The notes below the pieces were generated by a model that worked only from the letters and a program-made list of their open reading frames with translations, was not told the origin of the DNA and ran no database searches. A program made the translations under genes and the position numbers. From the NCBI RefSeq assembly GCF_028335745.1, contig NZ_CP116477.1, forward strand, positions 3,906,001 to 3,970,000: DNA of 64,000 nt. Reading direction: 5' to 3'. Each line of letters opens with the position of its first letter. Position 1 is the first letter of the stretch. Positions 9,619 through 20,386 of this stretch are shown here, one piece after another. Source of the DNA: Pectobacterium sp. A5351. Its GTDB lineage: Bacteria > Pseudomonadota > Gammaproteobacteria > Enterobacterales > Enterobacteriaceae.

Positions 9619-10488
9619 ATGTCACATCAGCATCCGATTATTGCGGTTACCGGCTCCAGCGGGGCGGGAACAACGACAACCAGCCTGGCCTTCCGTAAGA
9701 TTTTTCAGCAGCTTGACCTGCGAGCCGCCCAGCTGGAAGGGGACAGTTTTCACCGCTATACCCGCCCAGAAATGGATATGGCCATTCGCAAAGCACGTGA
9801 TTTAGGACGCCACATCAGCTACTTCGGCCCGGAAGCGAATGACTTCAGCCTGCTGGAACAGTCGTTTATCGAATATGGCCTGCACGGCCGCGGTCAGACG
9901 CGTAAATACCTTCATACTTACGATGAAGCGATTCCCTATAATCAGGTTCCCGGAACCTTCACGCCGTGGGAGCCGATGCCGGAACCCACCGACATTCTGT
10001 TTTATGAAGGGCTGCACGGCGGTGTGGTCACCGAGCAAAACGACGTGGCACAGCATGTCGATTTGCTCGTCGGCGTGGTGCCGATCGTCAACCTGGAATG
10101 GATCCAAAAGCTGATTCGTGATGTCAATGAACGTGGTCACTCGCGTGAAGCGGTGATGGATTCCGTCGTCCGTTCGATGGAAGACTACATCACCTACATC
10201 ACCCCGCAGTTCTCTCGTACGCACATCAACTTCCAGCGCGTACCCACCGTGGACACCTCCAACCCGTTTGCTGCCAAATCGATCCCGTCACTGGATGAAA
10301 GCTTCGTCGTTATTCACTTTCAGGGGTTGGATAATATTGATTACCCCTATCTGCTGGCCATGTTGCAGGGATCGTTTATCTCCCACATCAACACGTTGGT
10401 CGTTCCCGGCGGGAAAATGGGGCTGGCGATGGAGCTCATCATGGCACCGCTGGTGCAGCGGTTAATTGAAGGGAAAACCATCGAATAA
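9619..10488 (+). CDS. prkB: Phosphoribulokinase-like protein PrkB
   Basis: A 289-residue P-loop kinase of the phosphoribulokinase family. The Walker A region is VTGSSGAGTTTT (about 10-21), DSFHRYTRPEMD follows, and FYEGLHGGVV is the Walker B/acid region. Heterotrophic enterobacteria carry this protein without RuBisCO, so a Calvin-cycle role is unlikely and the in vivo substrate is uncertain. It forms the end of yheT-yheU-prkB, as in E. coli. Confidence 0.93.
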   Translation: MSHQHPIIAVTGSSGAGTTTTSLAFRKIFQQLDLRAAQLEGDSFHRYTRPEMDMAIRKARDLGRHISYFGPEANDFSLLEQSFIEYGLHGRGQTRKYLHTYDEAIPYNQVPGTFTPWEPMPEPTDILFYEGLHGGVVTEQNDVAQHVDLLVGVVPIVNLEWIQKLIRDVNERGHSREAVMDSVVRSMEDYITYITPQFSRTHINFQRVPTVDTSNPFAAKSIPSLDESFVVIHFQGLDNIDYPYLLAMLQGSFISHINTLVVPGGKMGLAMELIMAPLVQRLIEGKTIE

Positions 10489-10500
10489 GCATCGAGATAT

Positions 10501-10553
10501 ACGGGCGACCACAGGGTGAGGCCTCCCTGCGGGAACCTCCCCCTGTGTTTCCG
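10501..10553. repeat. Palindromic intergenic element, copy 1 (prkB 3' end)
   Basis: A 12-bp inverted repeat with one mismatch (10510-10521 with 10536-10547) surrounds tccctgcggga. The whole stretch, from gggcgaccac to gtgtttcc, matches the reverse complement of 38628-38682 with a few differences. It is therefore a dispersed repeat that may also end prkB transcription. Confidence 0.75.
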
Positions 10554-10599
10554 CTAATAACAGGCTTAAGTGACCAGAATTAGTACCCAGAGAAAGGGA

Positions 10600-11007
10600 T
10601 TATTCCAGCACTCTAATTTCGTGGCTGTGCGTTACCTCAACGGCTTTGCCCAGCATCAGTGCCACAGAGCAGTATTTTTCCGCTGATAGTGCGACAGCTC
10701 GCTCAACGGCTTTGTCGGTCAGCCCTTTTCCCGTCACGATAAAATGCAGATTGATATGGGTAAATAAACGCGGCGCGTCAGACCGGCGCTCTGACGTCAG
10801 TTTCACTTCGCAGTCCGCCACATCGTTGCGGCCTTTTTGCAGAATCGACACCACATCAATCGCGCTGCATCCCCCCACAGACATCAACACCATTTCCATC
10901 GGACTGGGCGCTTTATCACCGGAATTACCGTCCATCAAGATCTGGTGCCCTGACGCGGATTCGCCCAAAAACGTTAAGCCTTCAACCCATTTTACCCGTG
11001 CCTGCAT
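10600..11007 (-). CDS. yhfA: OsmC family protein YhfA
   Basis: A 135-residue OsmC/Ohr-fold protein, nearly identical in its first 50 residues to E. coli YhfA (MQARVKWVEGLTFLGESASG). The two cysteines of the OsmC pair are present, in VGGCSAIDVV (about 47) and AEKYCSVALML (about 109). Family members reduce organic hydroperoxides, but the role of this subfamily is not established. It is divergent from crp, sharing a 376-bp intergenic region as in E. coli. Confidence 0.93.
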   Translation of the reverse strand: MQARVKWVEGLTFLGESASGHQILMDGNSGDKAPSPMEMVLMSVGGCSAIDVVSILQKGRNDVADCEVKLTSERRSDAPRLFTHINLHFIVTGKGLTDKAVERAVALSAEKYCSVALMLGKAVEVTHSHEIRVLE

Positions 11008-11383
11008 GGTGCCTCTCCACTAAAAATTTTTTGAAAATTTATACCGTTACTGTACAAAAACCAGCGTTAATCAGAGCTTTGTCATGCTGAAGCGAGACAA
11101 CACAAGACACGTCCTTAAAGCTGTGTTAAAACGAAAATAGAATAGACCTTTTCTGGACAAACCCAGAAACGAAGAAGATGATGACGTAGCCGGACATACC
11201 CCAGCCACGTTTACGGTGCGGCAAGGCAGCAACCGGAAAATCAAGGGTACAGTGGTTCCAGTATATTCCCTGACGTCATTCTGCCTAGACTGAATTTTAT
11301 TTTTTTTAGCAGTTAAACACGCCGTACAGGGAACTCTGACCCCTGTAATTTGCGCAGTGAATTACAACAGAGGATGATAGCGA
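11008..11383. promoter_or_regulatory. Divergent yhfA/crp control region and crp leader
   Basis: A 376-bp gap with no convincing reading frame. It contains an A/T-rich tract (11294-11308), then a perfect 7-bp inverted repeat tacaggg/ccctgta (11325-11331 with 11341-11347) ending 36 nt before the crp ATG. The last 20 nt (aacagaggatgatagcg) resemble the E. coli crp ribosome-binding region. Autoregulatory CRP sites are expected from E. coli, but no good TGTGA-N6-TCACA match was found. Confidence 0.5.
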
Positions 11384-12016
11384 ATGGTTCTCGGCAAACC
11401 GCAAACAGACCCAACTCTCGAATGGTTCCTTTCCCATTGTCATATCCACAAGTATCCATCGAAGAGCACGCTTATTCACCAAGGTGAAAAAGCAGAAACG
11501 CTTTACTACATCGTGAAAGGCTCTGTCGCAGTGCTAATCAAAGATGAAGAAGGCAAGGAAATGATCCTTTCCTACCTCAATCAGGGCGATTTTATCGGCG
11601 AGCTCGGCCTGTTTGAAGAAGGTCAGGAACGCAGCGCTTGGGTGCGGGCAAAAACCGCCTGTGAAGTGGCTGAAATTTCCTATAAAAAGTTCCGCCAGCT
11701 CATTCAGGTTAACCCAGATATCCTCATGCGTCTGTCTGCGCAAATGGCAAGCAGACTCCAGGTTACTTCAGAGAAAGTCGGCAACCTCGCCTTCCTTGAT
11801 GTGACCGGCCGTATTGCTCAAACGCTACTCAACCTGGCCAAACAACCTGATGCCATGACGCATCCAGATGGCATGCAAATAAAAATTACTCGTCAGGAAA
11901 TTGGGCAAATCGTTGGCTGCTCGCGTGAAACCGTGGGCCGCATTCTGAAAATGTTAGAAGACCAGAACCTGATCTCTGCGCACGGTAAAACGATTGTCGT
12001 TTACGGCACTCGCTAA
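11384..12016 (+). CDS. crp: cAMP receptor protein (global regulator)
   Basis: A 210-residue protein, the standard CRP length, essentially colinear with the E. coli protein. The cyclic-nucleotide-binding beta-barrel spans about 20-110 ([20 protein letters not shown] carries the phosphate-binding cassette). The dimerisation helix is about 112-137. The C-terminal winged helix has recognition helix [13 protein letters not shown] (about 179-191). CRP-cAMP controls carbon-source genes and, in soft-rot bacteria, pectinase genes. A strong terminator follows. Confidence 0.98.
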   Translation: MVLGKPQTDPTLEWFLSHCHIHKYPSKSTLIHQGEKAETLYYIVKGSVAVLIKDEEGKEMILSYLNQGDFIGELGLFEEGQERSAWVRAKTACEVAEISYKKFRQLIQVNPDILMRLSAQMASRLQVTSEKVGNLAFLDVTGRIAQTLLNLAKQPDAMTHPDGMQIKITRQEIGQIVGCSRETVGRILKMLEDQNLISAHGKTIVVYGTR

Positions 12017-12052
12017 ATCCCTGCCGCTGTACCCTACCAATAAAAAAGCGTG

Positions 12053-12077
12053 AAGCCTCGGCCTCAGGCTTTTTTTA
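12053..12077 (+). terminator. crp terminator
   Basis: A short stem aagcct/aggctt with flanking A6 and T7 (12053-12077) lies 37 bp after the crp stop. A second hairpin, tggcgagc/gctcgcca, follows at 12078-12098. Confidence 0.8.
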
Positions 12078-12174
12078 TGGCGAGCTTCCTGCTCGCCACC
12101 CTTCGGGCCGTTGCTGACGCAACGTTGAAAAACGTTCCCTACGTTTTTTTATGGCTGCTCTTTTGAGAGCGCAC

Positions 12175-13472
<1,298 letters not shown>

Positions 13473-13520
13473 AACAGGCAATATTAAATCGGCTATTGGA
13501 GAGAATAACTCTCTATATGG

Positions 13521-14096
13521 CTAAATTTTAAGGAAATTATCCAAAAGTTGATGCCCTTGCTGGCTGAGAATGCTTTCTGGATGAAACTGCACTCCCTCCA
13601 GCGGCAATACGCGATGGCGGATTCCCATAATTTCGTCACGTTTTCCTTCCGATTCGCTCCAGGCCGTAACCTCAAAGCAATCGGGTAGAGAGGCGGAATC
13701 AATGATGAGTGAATGATAGCGGGTAACCGTCAAAGGCTGAGCTAGCCCCGTAAAAACGCCTGTATTGCTGTGCGCAATCGCAGACGTTTTCCCGTGCATG
13801 ACCTGCCGTGCCCGCACCACGCGCGCGCCGAACGCCTGCCCCATCGCCTGATGGCCAAGGCATACGCCCAGAATCGGTAATTTATCGGCGAAGTGACGGA
13901 TTGCAGCCAGTGAAATACCCGCCTCATCCGGTGTACAAGGGCCCGGTGAAATGACCAATCGCTCAGGCGCAAGCTGTTCAATCTCACGCAGCGTGAGTTC
14001 ATCATTACGCTTCACCACAACCTGCGCACCAAGCTCACAAAAGTATTGGTAAAGGTTGTAGGTAAAGGAGTCGTAGTTATCGATAATTAGCAGCAT
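13521..14096 (-). CDS. pabA: Aminodeoxychorismate synthase, glutamine amidotransferase subunit
   Basis: A 191-residue class I glutamine amidotransferase supplying ammonia to PabB for p-aminobenzoate and folate. The N-terminus [19 protein letters not shown], oxyanion region [12 protein letters not shown], nucleophile [14 protein letters not shown] (Cys about 79) and the His/Glu pair [10 protein letters not shown] are all present. It lies 119 bp upstream of argD on the same strand. The fic-yhfG pair usually upstream in E. coli is replaced here by a decayed gene. Confidence 0.96.
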   Translation of the reverse strand: MLLIIDNYDSFTYNLYQYFCELGAQVVVKRNDELTLREIEQLAPERLVISPGPCTPDEAGISLAAIRHFADKLPILGVCLGHQAMGQAFGARVVRARQVMHGKTSAIAHSNTGVFTGLAQPLTVTRYHSLIIDSASLPDCFEVTAWSESEGKRDEIMGIRHRVLPLEGVQFHPESILSQQGHQLLDNFLKI

Positions 14097-14130
14097 ATTT
14101 TACTTAACCCATTGATAAATAATAAACATA

Positions 14131-14506
14131 TTATTTATTTTTTCTTTCCATACTCGCATGAATACCTGCAATTTTTTTCGATACCTTCTTATTGTTTGGG
14201 CTAAAGCGATAAAAACCATTGTACCCGTCTCCGGCATGAAAGGGATGACAAGAAATTGCCGTTAACAAAGCCCCCTGCCCACATATCATCACGCACTAAT
14301 GAGCTGGTGCAGCCTTCGTCATTGGCCGTGCGTGAGCGAATGGCCTACCACAGAGTAAAATGATTTTCTGTCAGCCGCGCAATGCCCGCCAACTCGGGGT
14401 CGCTGGCAGTATCATCTTCCCTGACTTCACCCGATGAGAAAAGAAGTCTGAAAATTACGAGGCCATGTTGCATTTTGCCTGTGGCCTTATCGTCTGGAAT
14501 AAAGTC
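14131..14506 (-). pseudogene. Decayed unidentified gene between pabA and nirB
   Basis: Reading the minus strand by hand gives a coding-like chain broken by disablements. From 14506 it reads DFIPDDKATGKMQHG..., LTENHFTLW, an in-frame TAG (14345-14347), AIRSRTANDEGC..., and LVRDDMWAGGFVNGNF. It then shifts frame near 14246-14255 to HPFHAGDGYNGFYRFSPNNK, ending at TAA 14131-14133. A further TAG lies at 14507-14509, and open stretches continue upstream in another frame to about 14640. The composition is protein-like and has no A/T bias. The family was not recognised. Confidence 0.6.
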
Positions 14507-14706
14507 CTATTGAGATAGGCCCTTAGTTTTATGTTTAAGCATCCAGCAGAACGAATGATTGACGAGGGGGACGATTACTCTGATACCGGATTGGCCGCTA
14601 ATCAGTCGGCTTCTGACCAAAAGCGTGCTATAGGTCTCATTTTTTCCTGCCACCAAAACCCCAACAAAAACCAACACTTAATAAAAAATAAGTAAAATCA
14701 TAAAGA

Positions 14707-14722
14707 TACTCATAAAGTAGTA
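14707..14722 (+). promoter_or_regulatory. NarL/NarP-type 7-2-7 site of nirB
   Basis: TACTCAT, AA, AGTAGTA form an inverted heptamer pair with 2-bp spacing. The first heptamer fits TACYYMT exactly; the second has one mismatch. Its centre is 69.5 bp upstream of the predicted start point, the same place as in E. coli nirB. Confidence 0.65.
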
Positions 14723-14735
14723 TATAAAAGACTAT

Positions 14736-14776
14736 TTGATGTACATCAATAAGCGCCCTCTGTAGAGCGATAAGGT
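14736..14776 (+). promoter_or_regulatory. nirB: FNR-dependent nirB promoter
   Basis: TTGATGTACATCAA (14736-14749) is a perfect FNR palindrome (TTGAT-N4-ATCAA). The -10 element TAAGGT is at 14771-14776. This puts the FNR site at about -41.5 from a start near 14784, a class II arrangement that matches the E. coli nirB promoter almost base for base. Anaerobic induction is therefore expected. Confidence 0.9.
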
Positions 14777-14806
14777 AACCTCAGAAGAAGCAATTTTGAG
14801 GCAAAA

Positions 14807-17359
14807 ATGAACAAAGTCAGACTCGCTGTTATCGGTAACGGGATGGTCGGCCACCGTTTTATCGAAGAGTTGCTGGATAAGACCCCGACGTCCACCTACG
14901 AGATTACCGTTTTTTGTGAAGAACCCCGCGTCGCCTACGATCGTGTCCACCTCTCTTCTTACTTCGCGCACCACACGGTAGAAGAGCTTTCTTTAGTACG
15001 CGAAGGCTACTATGAAAAAAATGGTGTTAACGTCCTGCTCGGTGAACGCGCCATCACCATCAACCGCAGTGAAAAAGCGATTCACTCCAATTCCGGCCGA
15101 ACCGTGTATTACGACAAGCTGATCATGGCAACCGGTTCTTATCCTTGGATCCCTGCCATTAAAGGCTCAAACGGGCAAGACTGTTTCGTCTACCGCACCA
15201 TTGAAGATCTGAATGCCATCGAAAACTGCGCCCGCCGTAGCAAACGCGGTGCGGTAATCGGCGGCGGGCTGTTAGGTCTGGAAGCGGCAGGCGCGCTGAA
15301 ACACCTCGGCGTGGAAACGCACGTCATTGAGTTCGCTCCCGTACTCATGGCCGAGCAGTTGGATGCGCAGGGCGGCGCCCTGCTGCAACGCAAGATTGAA
15401 AACATGGGTGTGCGCGTGCATACCAGCAAGAATACGCAGGCCATCCAGCATTCTGGTCTGGAAAGCCGCAAGACGATGGTGTTTGCCGATGGCAGTACGC
15501 TGGAAGTCGACTTTATCGTGTTCTCTACCGGCATCCGCGCGCAGGACAAACTGGCGCGCCAGTGTGCGCTGGAAATTGGCCCACGCGGCGGTATCGCGAT
15601 TAATGACTGGTGCCAGACGTCCGATCCCGATGTCTACGCCATCGGCGAATGTGCCGCCTGGCAAGGCAGACCATTCGGTCTGGTCGCGCCCGGCTACAAG
15701 ATGGCGCAGGTGGCCGTCGACCACCTGTTAGGGCATGAAAACCGATTCCAGGGCGCCGATATGAGCGCCAAGCTCAAGCTGATGGGCGTCGATGTCGGCG
15801 GAATTGGCGATGCACACGGCCACACACCGGGCTCCCGCAGCTACATGTGGCTGGATGAAAACAAAGAAACCTACAAACGTTTGATCGTCAGCGCCGACAA
15901 TAAAACGCTGCTCGGTGCCGTTCTGGTCGGCGACACGCGGGATTACGGCAACCTGCTGCAATTCATGCTCAACAAGATCCCGCTGCCGGATTCCCCCGAA
16001 GCGATGATTCTTCCTGCGACGGCTGGCAATGCAAAACCGACGCTGGGTGTAGATGCGTTACCGGAAAGCGCCCAAATCTGCTCCTGTTTCGACGTATCCA
16101 AAGGCGACATCATCAAAGCGATTAACGGCGGCTGTCACACCGTTGCGGCGATTAAGGAAACCACCAAAGCGGGCACTGGCTGCGGCGGCTGTATCCCGCT
16201 AATCACACAGGTGTTAAACACCGAACTCAGCAAACAGGGAATTGAAGTCAATAATCACCTGTGCGAACACTTCGCCTACTCGCGTCAGGAGTTATACCAC
16301 CTGATCCAAATCGAGAAAATCAAAACGTTCGATCAGCTGCTGGAGAAACACGGCTCAGGCTACGGCTGTGAAGTCTGTAAACCGACAGCGGCGTCCCTGC
16401 TGGCTTCCTGCTGGAATGAATACGTGCTCAAACCACAGCACACTCCACTACAGGATTCCAACGATAACTTCCTCGGCAACATCCAGAAAGATGGAACGTA
16501 CTCCGTGATCCCACGCTCCGCAGGCGGGGAAATCACGCCGGATGGTCTGATCGCCATCGGTCGCATCGCGAAGCAATATAGCCTGTACACCAAAATGACC
16601 GGTTCCCAGCGCATGGCGCTATTTGGCGTGCAGAAAGACGATCTGCCGGACGTATGGGCCCAGCTCATCGAAGCCGGGTTTGAAACCGGCCATGCTTACG
16701 CCAAGGCGTTACGCATGGCAAAAACCTGCGTCGGCAGCACCTGGTGCCGCTTTGGCGTCGGCGACAGCGTAGGCTTTGGCGTCGAGCTGGAAAACCGCTA
16801 CAAAGGCATCCGCACGCCGCACAAAATGAAATTTGGCGTCTCCGGCTGTACGCGGGAATGTGCAGAAGCACAGGGTAAAGACGTGGGGATTATCGCCACC
16901 GAAAAAGGCTGGAACCTCTATGTATGCGGCAACGGCGGGATGAAGCCGCGCCACGCCGACCTTCTGGAAGCCGATTTAGATCGCGAGACCTTAATCCGCT
17001 ATCTGGACCGCTTCATGATGTTCTATATCCGCACGGCCGATAAGCTCCAGCGTACCTCCGTTTGGCTGGATAACCTCGAAGGCGGCATCGACTATCTGCG
17101 CAACGTGATTGTGAAAGACAAACTGGGCATTAACGATCAGCTTGAAGCCGATATCGCACGGCTGCGCGACGGCTACGTCTGTGAATGGCAGGCGACGCTG
17201 ACAGCCCCGGAAGCACAGAAACGCTTTGCCCACTTCATTAACAGCCCGGAACGTGATCCAAACGTGCAAATGGTGAGTGAACGCCAACAACATCGTCCGG
17301 CGCGCCCTGTTGAGCGCATTCCTGTGCAACAGATTGAACCAGAAGAGGAAAACGCATGA
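14807..17359 (+). CDS. nirB: NADH-dependent nitrite reductase, large subunit
   Basis: An 850-residue cytoplasmic flavo-iron-sulfur sirohaem enzyme reducing nitrite to ammonium with NADH. The FAD/NAD domains span about 1-400 (VIGNGMVGHRFIEELL; GGGLLGLEAAGALKHLG). A BFD-type [2Fe-2S] domain is near 425-480 (CSCFDVSKGDI, GTGCGGC). The nitrite/sulfite reductase half is C-terminal. Its four cluster/sirohaem cysteines lie in TCVGSTWCRFG and GCTRECAEAQGKDVG. The length equals that of other enterobacterial NirB proteins (about 847). nirD overlaps by four bases, and cysG, which makes the sirohaem, follows. Confidence 0.98.
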   Translation: MNKVRLAVIGNGMVGHRFIEELLDKTPTSTYEITVFCEEPRVAYDRVHLSSYFAHHTVEELSLVREGYYEKNGVNVLLGERAITINRSEKAIHSNSGRTVYYDKLIMATGSYPWIPAIKGSNGQDCFVYRTIEDLNAIENCARRSKRGAVIGGGLLGLEAAGALKHLGVETHVIEFAPVLMAEQLDAQGGALLQRKIENMGVRVHTSKNTQAIQHSGLESRKTMVFADGSTLEVDFIVFSTGIRAQDKLARQCALEIGPRGGIAINDWCQTSDPDVYAIGECAAWQGRPFGLVAPGYKMAQVAVDHLLGHENRFQGADMSAKLKLMGVDVGGIGDAHGHTPGSRSYMWLDENKETYKRLIVSADNKTLLGAVLVGDTRDYGNLLQFMLNKIPLPDSPEAMILPATAGNAKPTLGVDALPESAQICSCFDVSKGDIIKAINGGCHTVAAIKETTKAGTGCGGCIPLITQVLNTELSKQGIEVNNHLCEHFAYSRQELYHLIQIEKIKTFDQLLEKHGSGYGCEVCKPTAASLLASCWNEYVLKPQHTPLQDSNDNFLGNIQKDGTYSVIPRSAGGEITPDGLIAIGRIAKQYSLYTKMTGSQRMALFGVQKDDLPDVWAQLIEAGFETGHAYAKALRMAKTCVGSTWCRFGVGDSVGFGVELENRYKGIRTPHKMKFGVSGCTRECAEAQGKDVGIIATEKGWNLYVCGNGGMKPRHADLLEADLDRETLIRYLDRFMMFYIRTADKLQRTSVWLDNLEGGIDYLRNVIVKDKLGINDQLEADIARLRDGYVCEWQATLTAPEAQKRFAHFINSPERDPNVQMVSERQQHRPARPVERIPVQQIEPEEENA

Positions 17360-17724
17360 GACAGTGGACTACAGTATGTAAGTTAGACGACATTCTGCCC
17401 GGCACTGGCGTTTGCGCACTCGTCGAACAGCAGCAGGTCGCCGTGTTCCGGCCTCGTAACGACGAGCAGGTTTACGCCATCAGCAATATCGATCCGTTCG
17501 CGCAGGCTAGCGTATTAAGCCGTGGCATACTGGCCGAACATCATGAGGAGCTTTGGGTAGCAAGCCCATTGAAAAAACAACATTTTCGCCTTTATGATGG
17601 CTTCTGTCTGGAGGATGGAGCCTATTCTGTTGCAGCGTACGATGCTCAGGTCACCAATGGTAATGTGCAAATATCCATCGCAGACCATGACATAGCGGTT
17701 GATAATAGCCAACCATTACCTTAA
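17356..17724 (+). CDS. nirD: Nitrite reductase, small subunit NirD
   Basis: A 122-residue Rieske-fold subunit. The Cys/His cluster ligands of true Rieske proteins are absent, as usual in NirD. Conserved elements are QVYAISNIDPFAQASVLSRG and KQHFRLYDGFCLEDG. It overlaps nirB (ATGA), so the two are translationally coupled. The C-terminus is slightly longer than in E. coli (108 residues). The nirC nitrite channel gene that follows in E. coli is absent; cysG starts 81 bp later. Confidence 0.94.
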   Translation: MRQWTTVCKLDDILPGTGVCALVEQQQVAVFRPRNDEQVYAISNIDPFAQASVLSRGILAEHHEELWVASPLKKQHFRLYDGFCLEDGAYSVAAYDAQVTNGNVQISIADHDIAVDNSQPLP

Positions 17725-17805
17725 TGAAATGGTCGATGCCCTGTGGCCGCAGGGCACAACCCCATTTGATTTTTCAAGAAAATCTGCGTGTTCAAGAGGC
17801 GTTAC

Positions 17806-19185
17806 ATGGATTACCTGCCAATATTCTGTCAGCTACACGATAAACCTTGTCTATTGGTGGGAGGGGGTGAAATCGCCGAGCGCAAAGCCCGGCTGTTGTT
17901 GGACGCTGGTGCAATCATTACCGTCAACGCACTCGATTTTAACGATCAATTTCGGGCCTGGGAGCAGGACGCGCAATTAACGCTGGTACACGGCACTTTC
18001 GATCCGACGTTACTGGACGACGTGTGGCTGGTGATTGCCGCCACTGACGATCAGGACGTCAACAACCATGTCTATGCCAGCGCCAGCGAACGCCGGATTT
18101 TCTGCAATGTCGTCGATTCACCTGAACGCGCCAGCTTCATTATGCCGTCGATCATCGACCGTTCACCACTCATGGTCGCCGTGTCTTCTGGCGGTACCGC
18201 GCCGGTATTGGCACGACTGCTGCGGGAAAAGCTGGAAAGTATTCTGCCGCAACATCTCGGTAAACTGGCGACATTCGCAGGCGAACTGCGCAGCCGGGTG
18301 AAAAGCCGGTTCCGCAATATGAGCGCACGTCGTCGCTTCTGGGAAAAACTCTTCGTCCACGATCGGCTGGCGCAGGCGCTGGCCAATGAAAATAGCCAAA
18401 GCGTTCAACAGCTGACGGAACTGCTCTTTTCCGCCCCGCTGGATGACCGAGGCGAAGTGACGCTGGTCGGCGCTGGGCCGGGCGACGCGGGATTACTGAC
18501 GTTGAAAGGCCTACAGCATTTACAACAGGCCGACATCGTCGTTTACGATCGGCTGGTCTCGAAAGAGATTCTCGACCTGTCACGCCGCGACGCCGAGCGC
18601 ATCTTCGTCGGTAAATCATCTGGCTATCACAGCGTTCCTCAGGAGCAAATCAATCAGCTACTGGAAGAAAAGGCGCGGGCTGGCCATCGCGTCGTCCGGC
18701 TGAAAGGCGGCGACCCTTTTATCTTCGGCCGTGGTGCCGAAGAGCTGGAGTATCTGCAACAGGCGGGCGTGCCGTTCTCTGTCGTGCCCGGTATTACCGC
18801 CGCGTCGGGCTGTTCAGCCTACAGCGGTATCCCGCTCACCCATCGCGATCACTCGCAGGGCGTCAGGCTGATCACCGGACACGTCAAGCACGACAACGAT
18901 CTGGACTGGTCCAGCCTCGCAGCGGAAAAACAGACGCTGGTGTTTTACATGGGGCTTCAACAGGCTGGGTACATTCAAAGCAAGCTGATCGAACAGCAGC
19001 TACCAGAAACCGTGCCTATTGCCATTATCGAAAACGGCACCTCAACCAAACAGCGCGTTCTGAGTGGACAACTCTCCCAACTGAGCGAATTAGCACAACA
19101 GGCAAGCAGCCCAAGTTTGATCATCATCGGCAGCGTCGTCGGACTACGGGAGAAATTGAGCTGGTTCTCTGATCAGACAGCATAA
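17806..19185 (+). CDS. cysG: Sirohaem synthase CysG (trifunctional)
   Basis: A 459-residue enzyme converting uroporphyrinogen III to sirohaem, the cofactor of NirB and sulfite reductase. The N-terminal dehydrogenase/ferrochelatase half opens [20 protein letters not shown], with an NAD-binding GGGE motif. The C-terminal methyltransferase half contains [19 protein letters not shown] (about 217), [20 protein letters not shown] and [19 protein letters not shown]. Start 17806 aligns with E. coli; an in-frame ATG 18 bp upstream lacks a good Shine-Dalgarno. It is the last gene of nirBD-cysG. Confidence 0.97.
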   Translation: MDYLPIFCQLHDKPCLLVGGGEIAERKARLLLDAGAIITVNALDFNDQFRAWEQDAQLTLVHGTFDPTLLDDVWLVIAATDDQDVNNHVYASASERRIFCNVVDSPERASFIMPSIIDRSPLMVAVSSGGTAPVLARLLREKLESILPQHLGKLATFAGELRSRVKSRFRNMSARRRFWEKLFVHDRLAQALANENSQSVQQLTELLFSAPLDDRGEVTLVGAGPGDAGLLTLKGLQHLQQADIVVYDRLVSKEILDLSRRDAERIFVGKSSGYHSVPQEQINQLLEEKARAGHRVVRLKGGDPFIFGRGAEELEYLQQAGVPFSVVPGITAASGCSAYSGIPLTHRDHSQGVRLITGHVKHDNDLDWSSLAAEKQTLVFYMGLQQAGYIQSKLIEQQLPETVPIAIIENGTSTKQRVLSGQLSQLSELAQQASSPSLIIIGSVVGLREKLSWFSDQTA

Positions 19186-19666
19186 TCCTCTCCCTGCCTC
19201 TCGGCTTACCCGCTATCCGTTCTACCGGATAGCGGTTATGCACCATCATAATGCAACGCACTATCAAATAGCATAACAATGCACTATTTTGAACATACTC
19301 CCTTACAAAATGTCACTTTAATGCTTTACCGCAGGCCATATCTGCCTTATTTTGACTAAAACAAAACTCATTAATAAGCGGACTATATGAATAAATAATC
19401 AATAATAGTTTACGTAAAATGTGGCTTGGCTATTGCTTAGCCTTCTAATAGATTCTCGGCACGGCCCCTGAGTCGTTCATATCGAACCGATCTCATCGTC
19501 AAGCCATCGTGGTTTATCGAAATGAGTGCCTCATCCCATGAGTACATATCAAAGGGTGATACATCGCGTCATGACGTATTTCTACTCTCGTTTCTGAACA
19601 GAGACGGAACATAGAGTCCTCTCATCACAAAAAGAGTTCTGTTTAGCAGAACAACAAGCAAGCCGT
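19186..19666. other. Gene-free stretch after cysG
   Basis: These 481 bp hold no convincing gene. A perfect 9-bp inverted repeat (19211-19219 with 19226-19234) may end nirBD-cysG, although its T-tract is poor. A small hairpin, gttctg/cagaac, is at about 19636-19652. The rest is A/T-rich. It probably includes the promoter and perhaps lost upstream genes of the decayed ABC locus that follows. Confidence 0.5.
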
Positions 19667-19678
19667 TTGGAGTCACTT

Positions 19679-20386
19679 GTGGAAGACGTTACTTTCTGGC
19701 AACTCATCAGTTTTGGTGAACAGGGCTGGGGAAAATTATTACTGATTGGGGCAGGCATGACGCTCGCACTGGCGATCTGCGGTTTCCTGCTGGGGGCGAC
19801 GATCGGCACGATTGGCACCTGGTCCAAAATTTGTGGCAATCGTCCCGTGCGCTATCTGGCCGATGGGTACACTACCATCACCCGCGGCATTCCAGACCTG
19901 CTCATCATCTATCTGCTGTATTTCGGCGGTAGCTCCGCGTTAACACTGCTGGCTAAACTGTTTGGCAGCAACGAATTCCTGGGCTTTCCAGGCTTCCTCG
20001 CGGGTGTCTTCGCTGTCGACATTTCCTCCGGCGCACAGCAGACGGAAGTTTATCGCGGTGCGTTCTACGCCGTCTCCAAGGGGAAATTGAAGCCGCCAAA
20101 GCCTGTGGCATGCCAACGATGTTACGCCTGCGCCGCATCATCATGCCGCTTCTGCTGCGCCACGCCATCCCCGCGCTCGGCAACGTCTGGCAACTGGTGC
20201 TGAAAACCTCCGCGCTGGTTTCCGTTACCGGTGTCGCCGAGCTAATGACCCAGTCGCAAACCGGGGCTGGATCGACTGGCAAACCGTTTGATTTCTTCAT
20301 GGCTGCTGTATCTGTTTATTTCGATCGGTTCTGGCTGGATTATGCGCCGCGCCGAGTCTCATTATTCTCGGGGGGTGAAACACTGA
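19679..20386 (+). pseudogene. HisQ/OccQ-type amino-acid ABC permease, frameshifted
   Basis: Three frames together rebuild a polar amino-acid ABC transporter permease. GTG at 19679, with GGAG seven bases ahead, starts VEDVTFWQLISFGEQGWGKL. TTITRGIPDLLIIYLLYFGG and QQTEVYRGAFYAVSKG follow. One base missing from the G run at 20080-20083 shifts the frame. The chain resumes as EAAKACGMPTMLRLRRIIMP, the EAA motif that docks the ATPase, and AIPALGNVWQLVLKTSALVS. A second shift near 20300 moves to LLYLFISIGSGWIMRRAESH, ending at TGA 20384-20386. An intact gene would encode about 235 residues. No ATPase or binding-protein gene remains nearby. Confidence 0.85.

Noticed and set aside
11008..11383. CRP autoregulatory site in the crp leader
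   Set aside because: Expected from E. coli, but no TGTGA-N6-TCACA-like match good enough to report was found.
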